In this document: one piece after another, positions 1 through 10,193 of the stretch | Position numbering within the stretch: position 1 is the stretch's first letter | Layout of the letters: each line of letters begins with the position of its first letter | NCBI RefSeq assembly: GCF_036884655.1 | Contig: NC_088342.1 | Location: 15,762,001 to 15,826,000 of the forward strand | From: Musa acuminata AAA Group | Taxonomy: Eukaryota > Streptophyta > Magnoliopsida > Zingiberales > Musaceae | Direction of reading: 5' to 3' | Length of the DNA stretch: 64,000 nt | Program-made: the position numbers and the translations under genes | Notes under the pieces: generated by a model | What the model was told of the DNA's origin: nothing | The model's input: only the letters and a program-made list of their open reading frames with translations | Databases searched by the model: none

Positions 1-20
1 TCATTGCTGAAAGGGTGGGG

Positions 21-42
21 TATTTATAGGGGGTATTTATAG
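21..42 (-). promoter_or_regulatory. Duplicated LTR TATA box
   Basis: Two copies of TATTTATAG (CTATAAATA on the minus strand) lie 13 bases apart at 21-29 and 34-42. The related LTRs at about 43395 and 63325 have a single copy in the same place. In this LTR family the box sits just downstream of the GGCGGT arrays in element orientation, the expected position of the core promoter. Confidence 0.6.
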
Positions 43-103
43 GCCCCAACCCAATTTGAATTTTGAGCTCAAAACTGTCATCTCCCGGAATTCCGGGGTC
101 TGG

Positions 104-300
104 CGGTTGCACCGCCTGATTGGGGCGGTTGCACTGCCTGGCAGAGCTCAGAGACCGAGCTTAGGCAGTGCCATCGCTTGTCTAGGGCGGTTGCACCGCC
201 CAGCCAGAGCTCGGAGACCGAGTTCAGGCGGTTGCACCGCCCAGCCAGAGCTCGGAGACTGAGCCCTGGGCGGTGCCACCGTCGACCCAAGTAGTGCCAC
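104..300. repeat. GGCGGT/ACCGCC near-palindrome array in LTR
   Basis: This is a run of units built on GGCGGTTGCACCGCC, separated by about 15-25 bases that include AGAGCTCGGAGACCGAG. Each unit is a near-perfect inverted repeat. Equivalent arrays sit upstream of the TATA box in every Sirevirus LTR of the window. Conserved CGG/CCG palindromes near the promoter are known for Sireviruses, so a role in transcription is plausible but inferred. Confidence 0.7.
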
Positions 301-1151
301 CTCTAGCCAAGTAATCTGTGTCCGAATGGGCTGATCCATTCGGCCCAGTTTAGGTCTTTCAAGGGCCCAATTGCCCCAAGATTAAGTTAATGGGATCACC
401 TCTCATTTCTAACTTAATCATCGTACTAACTACGAATTTCTTAAGACATTTACTACAACTTGCTCCGGCGCGTCAATCGATTCTTCCGGCGAGCTTCCCG
501 CGAACTTCCGACGAACCTCCAGCGATGCTTTGACGGACTTCCGGCAAACTCCTAGACTTGCGACGATCCACTTGGCGAGTTCTGACGAGCTTCTTTTGGC
601 AAGCTCTTGGACTTCTCGGATTTGTTCCCGTAGAACCTCCGTTGACCATCCGAACTTTCGTCGAGCTCTCGAACTCCCAACCTGATCATAGTCTTGACTC
701 CGGCGCAACTCCTACTGCATGTCTTACTTTCATCATAGTTAATCCTGCACATGTAAAACAAAACTTCGATCGAGACAATTATTCCTACGCAATTAACCAA
801 GTTGTCCGGCATGTCATTGGTCCCTCGACGCTTCGTCCGATTCTTTGGCGCATCGTCCTCTCTTGCGGCCTTTTGCCCAATCGGCCAGTTGACTCAGCAA
901 CTCTGATATCCTTGGCGCAATACCCGCTCTTCTTGGCCCAATGCCCGAGTCCACGACCCGAAGCCTTCTGTCGATACGTCGATCGATCCACCGGCCCGAC
1001 ATCCAATCTTCTGACATGTTCCTCCGGTACAACATGATTTTTCCTGCTTTAATTGTCTCATCCTGATTGGAGCATCCTGCGTCACTCAAAACGCAGATTA
1101 AAATATAAACACATATCAAGTGGTTTCATCATCAAAATATGAGATTCAACA

Positions 1152-2200
1152 TCAAGTACATCCGAAGACGAGAAGCCAATCAATAAAGAAGAAGTTGCTA
1201 ACTACGCATTAATGGCATTTGGCGATGAGATAAGTGACTCAATCAAAACTTATTTATCTTTTGATGAATGAATTATTAAGTGTTTTTCATGATTTGTTTG
1301 ATGAATGTAAACTAGTTGGTAAAAAATATAAATTATTAAAAATGGATTATGCTTCTCTTTCTAGTGAACTTAAAAAATAAAAAACAACTATGATAAGTAT
1401 ATGTTAACTCCTTATACTCAATGCGAAGAGTTACAGTCATTTAAAAAGAAAATTTTGTTACTACAAGAAATATTAGAAAATTTTAAAATAGGTAATAAAT
1501 CTCTAAACATTATCCTTGCTAATAAGGGTCATGTTCTTAGAAAAGAATGAATTGATTTTATGAGTAACACTCAATAAAATCCAACTATATTAATTAAAGG
1601 ACCTACATTATATGTCTCACGTAGAGAAAAAAATAATTTTTATGAAAAATCTGGTCATTTTACTTACAAATGTCCATTTAAAAGGCATAGTCCATATAAA
1701 TTAGTTTGGGTTTCTAAAGTAACTATAAATCACTCAATGATAGTTAGATTTATTTACGAGGGACCCAAAGTCAAATGGGTACCTAAAAGAAAACCCCATT
1801 TCTTGTAGATGTGTTTACAATCACAAGCTAGGAGCAAGAGATGGTACCTTGATAGTAGATGCTTAAGGCACATGTCGAACCATTAGCTAAGGGTACATCA
1901 CCTTCAGAGACAACAACAAAGAAAAAATTATTAGTAAAGGAACCATAAGCAACAAGTCGAACCTTTTAATTGAAGATGTGCTATTAGTAAATGATTTAAA
2001 ATATAATATATTAAGCATTAGTCAATTATGTGATAAAAGGATATATCATCAAATTTGAATCTAATGCTTGTATAATTGAAATATCACACAAAAATAGATC
2101 TATGATTGCCTTAAAAAATAATAATATGTATACTATTGATATTAATAATTTTTACAATAAAATGTGTTTTTTGGCTTTTGACAATGATGCATGGCTTTGG
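1152..2200 (+). pseudogene. gag: Old Sirevirus A0: gag C-terminus to protease (decayed)
   Basis: Translated pieces match the two better-preserved Sireviruses in this window. The acidic linker around 1152-1240 reads SSTSEDE...EEVANYALMAFGDE. The coiled-coil part lies near 1320-1500, NKSLNIILANKGHV near 1495-1530, and the start of protease/GAG-pre-integrase (GYITFRDNNKEKI, then LSISQLCDK) near 1890-2035. Many stops and frameshifts are present, and the second CCHC knuckle is eroded. The N-terminal half of gag is missing because an LTR is inserted at 1151/1152. The frame breaks at 2200, where H1 is inserted, and resumes at 10194. An in-frame TAG at 1806-1808 is shared with the other copies. Confidence 0.88.
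2196..2200. repeat. Target-site duplication of H1, left copy (TTTGG)
   Basis: TTTGG at 2196-2200 directly precedes TGTTAGGATC. An identical TTTGG follows the other end at 10189-10193. The A0 coding sequence reads up to this point and continues after 10193. Confidence 0.95.
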
Positions 2201-2216
2201 TGTTAGGATCGGAGCG

Positions 2217-2256
2217 GCACTAAGAGGGGGGGGGGGGGGGGGGGGTGAATTAGTGC
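2217..2256 (-). other. U5 hairpin with homopolymer loop
   Basis: GCACTAA (2217-2223) and TTAGTGC (2250-2256) can pair around a loop of 20 G (C on the transcript strand). The same arms occur at the same place, within about 15-20 bases of the LTR 3' end, in the other Sirevirus LTRs (8951-8982, 19113-19140, 42588-42615, 62518-62549). Its function is unknown. Retroelement U5 hairpins can act in packaging or reverse transcription, but that is inference here. Confidence 0.6.
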
Positions 2257-2737
2257 AGCGGTAAAGTGCGATAAACTTTTGACGATTTAAACACTTTCGA
2301 AAACCTCGTACGATAAAAGCAACGTTTTCATTTGAAACCGTTTCGATTGTGTTTTAACTTGAAGGGATAAGTAAGATGGAGACAAAGAAGTAGAGCATTA
2401 AAGTGCAAATGGTTTGCAGTAATATAAATGACAATAAGTAAAAGCAAACTAGAGATCACGCCGATTTTACAGTGGTTCGGTCAAATGACCTACATCCACT
2501 TGTGAGGCCCCTCTTCGATGAGGCTCCCACCTTCCACTAGCAAATCTCTTGAAGGGGAAGGGCAAATACCCCTTTTACAACTTTTTACAAGTGGTTCACT
2601 CTCTTACAGATTTTCAGCAAGAAAGAAAGAGGTGAACACTAGCAAATTGAAAACAAGACTAGCAAAGACTTTTCTAAGACCTTTCTCTCAATCAATTGCT
2701 TCTCAAAAAGTTGTAATCTCAGTTGAGATTTGAGGGG

Positions 2738-2746
2738 TATTTATAG
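2738..2746 (-). promoter_or_regulatory. H1 3' LTR TATA box
   Basis: CTATAAATA on the minus strand, between the GGCGGT arrays (upstream) and the U5 part. The same box occurs at 9464-9472 in the sister LTR. Confidence 0.7.
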
Positions 2747-2804
2747 GCCTCAAGAGGATTCAAATTTGGGCTCCAAAATTTGAATTCTCTTTGGGTTCCC
2801 GATG

Positions 2805-2945
2805 CTGGCGGTGCCACCGCCTATCAGTGGCGGTGCCACCGCCTGTCAGTGTCTGACACTAACAATGCTGGGCGGTGCCACCGCCCAGCTCTCGGGTGCT
2901 GGGCGGTGCAACCGCCCAATCTGGCGTTGCCACCGCCAGACCCTT
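2805..2945. repeat. GGCGGT array, H1 3' LTR
   Basis: Tandem GGCGGTGCCACCGCC units, one of them duplicated relative to the sister LTR at 9530-9665. The spacers include a TCAGTGTCTGACACTAAC-like piece, which is itself an inverted repeat. Confidence 0.75.
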
Positions 2946-3462
2946 CGGTTCACTGGTTGGGCTTCAAATTTAGCCCAAACCAAGTCTAATTTTGGGCCCC
3001 GTTGGCCCCTAACCAGGATATAGGATTATCTCTTAATCCTAATCCTAATTACAAGTGAACTACATAACAAAAAAAATATCCTAAGCAAGTTTTCAACCGC
3101 GAACGTCGAGTCTTGTTCCGGCGAGCTTTCCGACGAACTTCTTCCGACGGACTCCTAGCAAGCTCCCGAACTTGTGATGACTTTAACGAGTAGCCGAGCC
3201 TTCTCGGTGATCTCCGTGAACCTCCGACGATCTCTTCGGCAAACTTTCGAAAATTCTGACAGGTTCCCGATTTCTTCTCGGTTGGTTCCGGCAGCATCTC
3301 CGACGATTCTTCGGACTCTTAAACGTCCATCGAACTTGACTCTGGTATTCTTGCTTTGTGTTTTCTGATTATCGTAATTAATCCTGCACACTTAACTCAA
3401 TAATATGGATTAGATCAATTAACCCATCAATTGATTTTATCATCAAAATCCGAGATTCAACA

Positions 3463-4389
3463 ATCTCCCCCTTTTTGATGATGACAATCAATTGATGACG
3501 GAGTTAAACATAACTCCCCCTATCTATATGCCATATTATGAGAAGATAAAAACACTTGAATTCTATCCCATTGAATTCAAGCATAAACCGATAAGTTCTA
3601 ACCGTAGAACTTATCGTTATTCTCATTAAGTATAAGTAAATGCGAAACTTCGATGAAAATTATTTTCAAGTCGAATGATAAGAGACAATTTTTACTACGA
3701 CAGGAGATAAAGATTTTCAACATGAATTTCATGATATAGATGTAAGGCATGCTTTCAATATGATCAATCAATCTTGTGATATTCTCAAGGATTTTGCAAG
3801 GCATTTTGCAAGGCATATAAGACATTCATACAAGCTTTTGCAATTCATATAAGTCATGCTATCAAAATGGTACAAGTCATCACTTTTCTCCCCCTTTGTC
3901 ATCAACAAAAAGGGAAAGAGACTTGAAGCACATAATTTGTGATTATAACATTGATCATACAAAAATTTTATCATCCAAAATTAAGTATGCTAAAATATTT
4001 ACGCAGAGTTCATCATAAAGGAAAATTCAACATTCATCCATTTTATCAAATCTCTTCTTTCTAACAAAAATTGTAAGTGTACAAGGAAGAGATTGTGATT
4101 AAAACATTTAAGTAATAATTCCAATAAGTCAAGATCATAATTCGAATACAAACTCATTCAAATTCAAATTGTCAACTTGAAACTCATAATCAAGCCATCA
4201 AAATCAATTTCGAGATTCACAAAATATCATAAAATCATTAATCTTGATTAGATGGGAGCGGTGTTTGACTCAAGGTAGGATAAGATAATTTAACATGTCA
4301 TTTAGAATCGAAAGAGAAGGATTAGATTCACCGAGGAACGGAGAGAGGATGAAAAACTTTACGGAAAATCCATTCAAACAAGTTTATTC
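3463..4389 (-). other. H1 3' noncoding region with a second polypurine tract
   Basis: About 930 bp between RNase H and the 3' LTR holds no convincing frame. At 3883-3897 a second tract (CTTTTCTCCCCCTTTG on the plus strand) sits beside a TTGTTGATGA-like word on the minus strand. That resembles the modules repeated in H3. Multiple polypurine tracts in this interval are a known Sirevirus trait. Confidence 0.6.
3464..3476 (-). other. H1 polypurine tract
   Basis: AAAAAGGGGGAGA on the minus strand, one base from the 3' LTR. It is the plus-strand primer site of reverse transcription. H3 has the identical tract at 22848-22860. Confidence 0.85.
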
Positions 4390-7300
4390 TTAGGGACAAT
4401 TTAACATACCTAATTCCCTTCTAATGAATTCAAATTGGTCTTCATTCAAAGCTTTTGTAAATATATCTGCTAATTGATGCTTTGTGTCAATGAATTCTAG
4501 AACAACATCATTGTTAAGGACATGATCGCGTATGAAATAATGCATAACGTCGATGTGCTTAGTTCTAGAGTGCTGAATTGGATTTTTAGTAAGACATATG
4601 GCACTAGTATTATCACATTTTATGGGAATGTTTTTAAAGTGAATTCCATAGTCTTCTAATGTATTTTTCATCCAAACAACTTGTGCACAGTATGCACTTG
4701 CTACAATGTATTCGGCTTCCACCGTAGATAGTGCAACTGAATTTTGTTTCTTCGAAGTCCAAGAAACAAGTGCATGTCCTAAAAATTGGCATGTTCCGGA
4801 TGTACTTTTTCTATCTATCCTGCATCCGCCAAAATCGACATCTGCATAAGCTATTAAATCGAATTTTTCAGATTTTGGATACGACAATCCTAAATTTGGA
4901 GTTCCTTTAAGATACCTAAATATTCTTTTAACACTCTTAAGATGAGATAATTTAGGATTAGATTGAAACCTAGTGCAAAGTCCTACACTAAACATAATAT
5001 CCGGTCTAGTCGCGGTGAGGTAGAGTAGACTACCTATCATTCCCCTATATATTTTTTGATTGAAATTTTCACTATTTTCATCTATATCTAACTTAGTCGA
5101 AGTACTCATAGGGGTGTTTATTGCTTTTGAATTATCCATGTTAAATCGTTTTAACAATTCTAATGTATATTTAGATTGGTTAAGAAATATACCATCACTA
5201 AGTTGTTTGATTTGTAATCCCAAAAAGAAAGTTAATTCACCCATTAAACGCATTTCAAATTCATGACTCATACATTTGGCAAATGATTCACATAGTGATT
5301 CATCCGAAGAGCCAAAAATAATATCGTCAACATAAATTTGCACAATAAGAAAATTATTTTCAAAATATTTAATAAACAATGTAGTATCAACCTTGCCTTT
5401 AGTAAAATTATTTAAAATAAGAAAGGAACTAAGCCTTTCATACCAAGCTCTAGGAGCTTGTTTCAAGCCTTAGAGAGCTTTAGTCAATTTGAATACATGA
5501 TTAGGAAGAAGAGAATTTTCAAATCCGGGAGGTTGTTCGACATATACTTCTTCGGAAATAAAACCATTCAAGAAGGCACTTTTGACATCCATTTGAAATA
5601 GTTTAAAATTATTACTACTAGCATAGGCAAGGAGCATCCTTATGGCTTCTAATCGAGCCACGGGAGCGAAGGTTTCTTCGTAATCGATACCTTCTTCTTG
5701 GTTGAAACCTTTGGCCACTAATCTAGCCTTGTTTCTAACCATGATACCATTTTCGTCTTGCTTGTTTCTAAAGACCCATTTAGCACCAATGACTAAATGG
5801 TCACTAGGTCTAGGAACAAGCTTCCATACCTTATTCCTCTCAAATTGATTCAATTCCTCTTGCATTACAATAACCCAAAAATCATCTTTTATGGCCTCGT
5901 CAATGCATTTAGGTTCGATTTGAGAAAGGAAGGCGGCATTAGCACAAAAATTCTTGAAAGAGGAACGAGTTTGAACCCCTTTTGATGTATCTCCTATAAT
6001 TAGCTTCTTTGGATGAGCATCTATATACTTCCATTCCTTGGGTAAGGAAATTTCAGAAGAAGATGCATCCAAGTTGCTATTTTGAGGAGGGGGTTCATTT
6101 AAATTCAAATTATCAAAACCAAGATCATCATCAAAATCATTTTTCTTTAAATTAGAAATTTCATTAACAACTACGTGAATAGACTCTTCTATTACTAAGG
6201 TTCTTTTGTTAAAAACCCGAAAAGCCTTAGAAACGGAAGAGTAACCAAGAAAGATGCCTTCATCGGATTTAGCTTCAAATTTCCCTAAGGCATCCCTTTC
6301 ATTCAAAATAAAGCATTTACAACCGAAAACTTTAAAATAGGAAATATTTGGTTTTTTGTTATTCCATAATTCATAGGGAGTTTTTGATAGGGATGGTCTT
6401 ATTAGGACCCTATTCATGATGTAGCAAGCCGTATTTACGGCTTCGACCCAAAAATACTTGGGTAGACTATGTTCATTTAACATCGTTCTTGCCATTTCTT
6501 GTAGGTTTCTATTTTTTCTTTCAACTACTCCATTTTGTTGGGGATTTCTCGGAGTGGAGAAGTTGTGATTGTATCCATTAACTTCACAAAAATTTTGAAA
6601 GTCACGATTTTGAAATTCGCCACCGTGATCACTTCGAATTGACGAAATCATGAAACCTTTTTCGTTTTGAGTGAGTTTACAAAATTTAGAGAAACATTTG
6701 AAGCAATCACTTTTGTGAGCTAAGAAATAGGTCCAAGTGTATCTAGTATAGTCATCCACAATTACAAACGCATATTTGCTTCCTCCTAGACTTGTCGTGC
6801 CAATTGGTCCAAATAAGTCTAAATGAATCAATTGTAATGGTCTAGTGGTGCTAATTTGAGTTTTTGGTTTGAAACTAGTTTTTATTTGTTTACCTAGTTG
6901 ACATGCATCGCATACTTTGTCCTTAATAAACTTTATATTTGGAATTCCTCGCACTAATTCTCTAGATGAGATCTTAGATATTAGTTTCATGCTTGCATGG
7001 CTTAGTCTCCTATACCAAAGCCAAGCATCATCATTTAAAGCGGAGAAGCACATTTCATTACTTAGTTCATCAAGGTTGATGGTGTAGACATTATTTTGTT
7101 TTAATGCAATCATAGTTATGTTATGGTTTGGTTTTTCAATAATACACACATTTGATTCAAATCTAACGATATAACCTTTATCGCATAATTGACTAATACT
7201 CAAGAGATTATGTTTCAATCCATCAACTAGTAAGACATCACCAATAGAAAATTTTAATTTGTTACCTATGGTTCCCTTGCCAATGATTTTGCCTTGGTTG

Positions 7301-7434
7301 TTGTCTCCGAAGGTGACGTACCCTTCTTCTTTGCTAGTGAGCATAGAGAAATGAGATGGATCTCCAGTCATATGTCTTGAGCATCCACTATCTAGATACC
7401 ATCTCTTGCTCCTAGCTTGTGATGGTGTATGTTT
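4390..7434 (-). pseudogene. pol: H1 pol: protease, integrase, RT, RNase H (one internal stop)
   Basis: The reading frame starts after the TAG at 7435-7437. The protease motif DSG is at 7384-7392, followed by the GAG-pre-integrase histidine/cysteine region (HASMKLI...CDACQLGK, about 7000-6880). The integrase core follows, with [14 protein letters not shown] and VVERKNR giving the D, D and E. Next come the RT N-half ([18 protein letters not shown]), the RT active site YVDD at 5323-5334, and RNase H with KSTSGT, STVEAEY and HSRTKHID. A single nonsense codon at 5470-5472 interrupts the KALYGLKQ motif and separates 633 and 358 residues. Otherwise the frame is continuous, so this copy decayed recently. 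The ancestral product would be a polyprotein acting in cytoplasmic virus-like particles and in nuclear integration. Confidence 0.93.
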
Positions 7435-8882
7435 CTACAAGAAGGGATTATTTTTAGGTACCCATTTTCTTTTGGGTGCCTTAAAAACTTGTTCATTATA
7501 TTGCATAGAATTGATCATGGTTCCTTTAGGAACCCAAATTAGTTTGTTCGGACTAATTTTCTTGAATGGACATTTATAAGTTTTATGTCCATATTTGCAA
7601 CAAAAGTTGCAATTGCTTTGGTGCCGAACATGTAAGACGGGGCCTTTAATGAAGGTGATTGGATTTTGGTGAGGACTTCTCACAAATCCGATTCCACTTC
7701 TTTTAGGAACGTGACCCTTATTTGTAATGATCATGTTCAAAGATTTGCTACCAACCTCGAATTTCTTCAAGGTGTCCTTAAGTAGCAAGTTCTCCTTTTG
7801 GAGAGATTCTAGATCATGGCATTTTATACATGGAGCTAAACTATCATGATATTCAGTTTTTAATTTATCGTTATCACAAGTGAGACTATCATGCTCCTTT
7901 TTTAGCAATTTTTATTTTCTACTAATTGTCTTACATTCATCAAATAACTCATGGAAAGCATTTAATAATTCATGATAAGGTAAATCTGCATCAATTAAAT
8001 CCGTTACCTCTTCTCCGATGGTCATTAGGGCATAATGAGCAACTTGCTCGGTGTTGGACTCCTCTTCTTCGGACGTGCTTGAATCATCCCACATTGCCTT
8101 GAGCGCCTTCTTCTTTGATGTTCTCTTTTTGGCTTGAGGACAATCGTTCTTGTAGTGTCCCGGTTTTTTGCACTCATAGCAAATCACTTGGTCCTTCTTG
8201 TGTTCAAATTTATTTTTTGTATTATTTTTAAATTTGTTCTTTCTTAAATATTTTTTAAATTTTTGAGTCAAAAGTGCAATGTCATTGTCACTGTCCTCAT
8301 CACTTGATGTTCCTTTCAAGTGGTCTTCTTGTGATGTGAGTGTCATATCCTTCCTGTTCTTTGGAAGGGGGTTCTCAAGCTCGTCATGAGCTTGACATGT
8401 CATTTCGTAGGTCATTAGAGACCCAATAAGTTCTTCAATAGGGAATGTTTTAAGGTCTTTGGCCTCTTGAATTGTCGTAACTTTTGGATCTCAACTTTTA
8501 GGGAGGGATCTTAAGATTTTAGTTACTAGTTCAAAGTTAGTAAAATCTTTACCAAGTGCTTTGAGTCCATTGATAACATCCGTGAACCGGGTGTACATGT
8601 CTCCGATGGACTCACTTGGTTTCATTCGGAAAAGTTCGTAAGAGTGCACAAGGATGTTGATTTTGGACTCTTTCACTCGGCTAGTGCCTTCATGAGTGAC
8701 CTCAAGAGTTCTCCAAATATCAAAAGCCGAATCACAAATTGAAACACGATTAAATTCATTTTTTGTCTAGTGCAAAAAACAAGGAAGATCCTCATACGAG
8801 TCTTCCAATAAGTATAATCCGACCCATTAAACAAGGGAGGACATGTGATAGAATGACCCTCATGTATGCCGGAATAAGTCAT
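7435..8882 (-). pseudogene. gag: H1 gag, broken by deletion and stops
   Basis: The frame starts at 8882 (MTYSGIHEGHS) and runs PPLFNGSDYTYWKTRMRIFL before a deletion of roughly 150 bp, compared with H2, shifts the frame. It resumes as ESKINILVHSYELFRMKP. A stop lies near 8488 (Trp to TGA) and another near 7909. The CCHC knuckle CYECKKPGHYKNDC is intact at about 8190-8148. A charged coiled-coil stretch (KKEHDSL...KENLLLKDTLKKFE) follows. A second CCHC-like cluster CNFCCKYGHKTYKC lies near 7610-7570. The frame ends at the TAG at 7435-7437, just before protease. Gag would form the particle shell and bind RNA. Confidence 0.9.
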
Positions 8883-8920
8883 CTCTCTTGGGTATCAAAC
8901 CAAATATGAGAGTGAGCCTC

Positions 8921-8932
8921 GCTCTGATACCA
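8921..8932 (-). other. H1 primer binding site (initiator Met tRNA)
   Basis: TGGTATCAGAGC on the minus strand, two bases from the 5' LTR. It is the usual complement of the 3' end of plant initiator methionine tRNA. Confidence 0.88.
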
Positions 8933-8934
8933 AT

Positions 8935-10188
8935 TGTTAGGATCGGAACGGCACTAAGAGGGGGGGGGGGGTGAATTAGTGCAGCGGTAAAGTGCGATAA
9001 ACTTTTGACAATTTAAACACTTTCGAAAACTTCATACGATAAAAGCAACGTTTTCGTTTGAAACCGTTTCGATTGCGTTTTAACTTGAAGGGATAAGTAA
9101 GACGAAGACAAAGAAGTAGAGCATTAAAGGGCAAATGGTTTGCAGTAATATAAATGACAATAAGTAAATGCAAACCAGAGATCACGCCGATTTTACCGTG
9201 GTTCGGTCAAATGACCTACATCCACTTGCGAGGCCCCTCTTCGATGAGGCTCCCACCTTCCACTAGCAAATCTCTTGAAGGGGAAGGGTAAATACCCCTC
9301 TTACAACTTTTTACAAGCGGTTCACTCTCTTACAGATTTTCAGCAAGAAAGAAGGAGGTGAACACTAGCAAATTGAAAACAAGACTAGCAAAGACTTTTC
9401 TAAGACCTTTCTCTCAATCAATTGCTTCTCAAAAAGTTGTAATCTCAGCTGAGATTTGAGGGGTATTTATAGGCCTCAAGAGGATTCAAATTTGGGCTCC
9501 AAAATTTGAATTCTCTTTGGGTTCCCGATGCTGGCGGTGCCACCGCCTGTCAGTGTCTGACACTGACAGTGCTGGGCGGTGCCACCGCCCAGCCCAAGCG
9601 GTGCCACCACCCAGCTCTCGGGTGCTGGGCGGTGCAACCGCCCAGTCTGGTGGTGCCACCGCTAGACCCTTCGGTTCACTAGTTGGGCTTCAAATTTAGC
9701 CCAAACCATGTCTAATTTCGGGCCCTGTTGGCCCCTAGCCAGGATATAGGATTATCTCTTAATCCTAATCCTAATTACAAGTGAACTACATAACAAAAAA
9801 AACATCCTAAGCAAGTTTTCAATCGCGAACGTCGAGTCTTGTTCCGACGAGCTTTCCGACGAACTTCTTCCGACGGACTCCCAGCAAGCTCCCGAGCTTG
9901 TGATGAATTTAACGAGTAGCCGAGCCTTCTCGGTGATCTCCATAAACCTCCGACGATCTCTTCGGTGAACTTCCGAAAATTCTGACAGGTTCTCGATTTC
10001 TTCTCGGTTTGTTCCGGCAGCATCTCCGACGATTCTTCGGACTCTTAAACGTCCATCGAACTTGACTCTGGTATTCTTGCTTTATGTTTTCTGGTTATCG
10101 TTGTTAATCCTGCACACTTAACTCAATAATATGGATTAGATTAATTTACCCATCAATTGATTTTATCATCAAAATCCAAGATTCAACA
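8935..10188 (-). repeat. H1 5' LTR
   Basis: 1254 bp, from TGTTAGGATCGGAAC to ...GATTCAACA. It has a G run of 12, a TATA box at 9464-9472 and a GGCGGT array at 9530-9665. TTTGG follows at 10189-10193. Confidence 0.95.
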
Positions 10189-10193
10189 TTTGG

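Larger units (their letters stand above)
1..1151 (-). mobile_element. Sirevirus LTR, cut by window edge
   Basis: This is the 5' part of an LTR read on the minus strand. It ends at 1151 with the terminus ...GATTCAACA, which is TGTTGAATC on the minus strand. It matches the LTRs at 42574-44318 and 62504-64000 over the GGCGGTTGCACCGCC arrays, the CCGAATGGG/CATTCGGCCC block and the TTCCGGCGAGCTTCC stretch. The sequence after 1151 is gag of a plus-strand copia element, so this LTR is the right end of an element lying mostly outside the window. The flanking five bases TCAAG (1152-1156) are the expected target duplication, but its partner cannot be seen. Short open frames here have no similarity to retroelement proteins and follow the repeat composition. 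Confidence 0.85.
2201..3462 (-). repeat. H1 3' LTR
   Basis: The LTR runs from TGTTAGGATC to ...GATTCAACA and is 1262 bp long. It holds a 20-base G run (2226-2245), three or four GGCGGTGCCACCGCC units (2805-2940), and a TATA box on the minus strand at 2738-2746. It differs from its sister LTR by scattered substitutions, by G-run length and by one GGCGGT unit. Confidence 0.95.
2201..10188 (-). mobile_element. Complete Sirevirus (Ty1/copia) H1, nested in A0
   Basis: This is a complete element of 7,988 bp in minus orientation. It has two LTRs of 1262 and 1254 bp with TG...CA ends, a primer site next to the right LTR, a polypurine tract next to the left LTR, gag and pol between them, and perfect TTTGG duplications outside. 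The domain order is gag, protease, integrase, RT, RNase H, which defines Ty1/copia. The promoter-proximal GGCGGT arrays and the multiple polypurine tracts fit the Sirevirus (SIRE/Maximus) lineage. No env-like frame follows RNase H. Nonsense mutations and a gag deletion make it non-functional today. It lies antisense to the A0 element it interrupts. Confidence 0.95.

Noticed and set aside
430..1119. Several 80-160 residue frames in the left-edge LTR (equivalents at 13200, 17063, 22927, 36935 and 43847)
   Set aside because: They recur only where the LTR recurs and show indels not in multiples of three between copies, so there is no sign of coding selection.
4390..4900. An env-like third frame downstream of H1 pol, as in some Sireviruses
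   Set aside because: RNase H runs to 4390 and the following 930 bp has no membrane-protein-like or sizeable frame.
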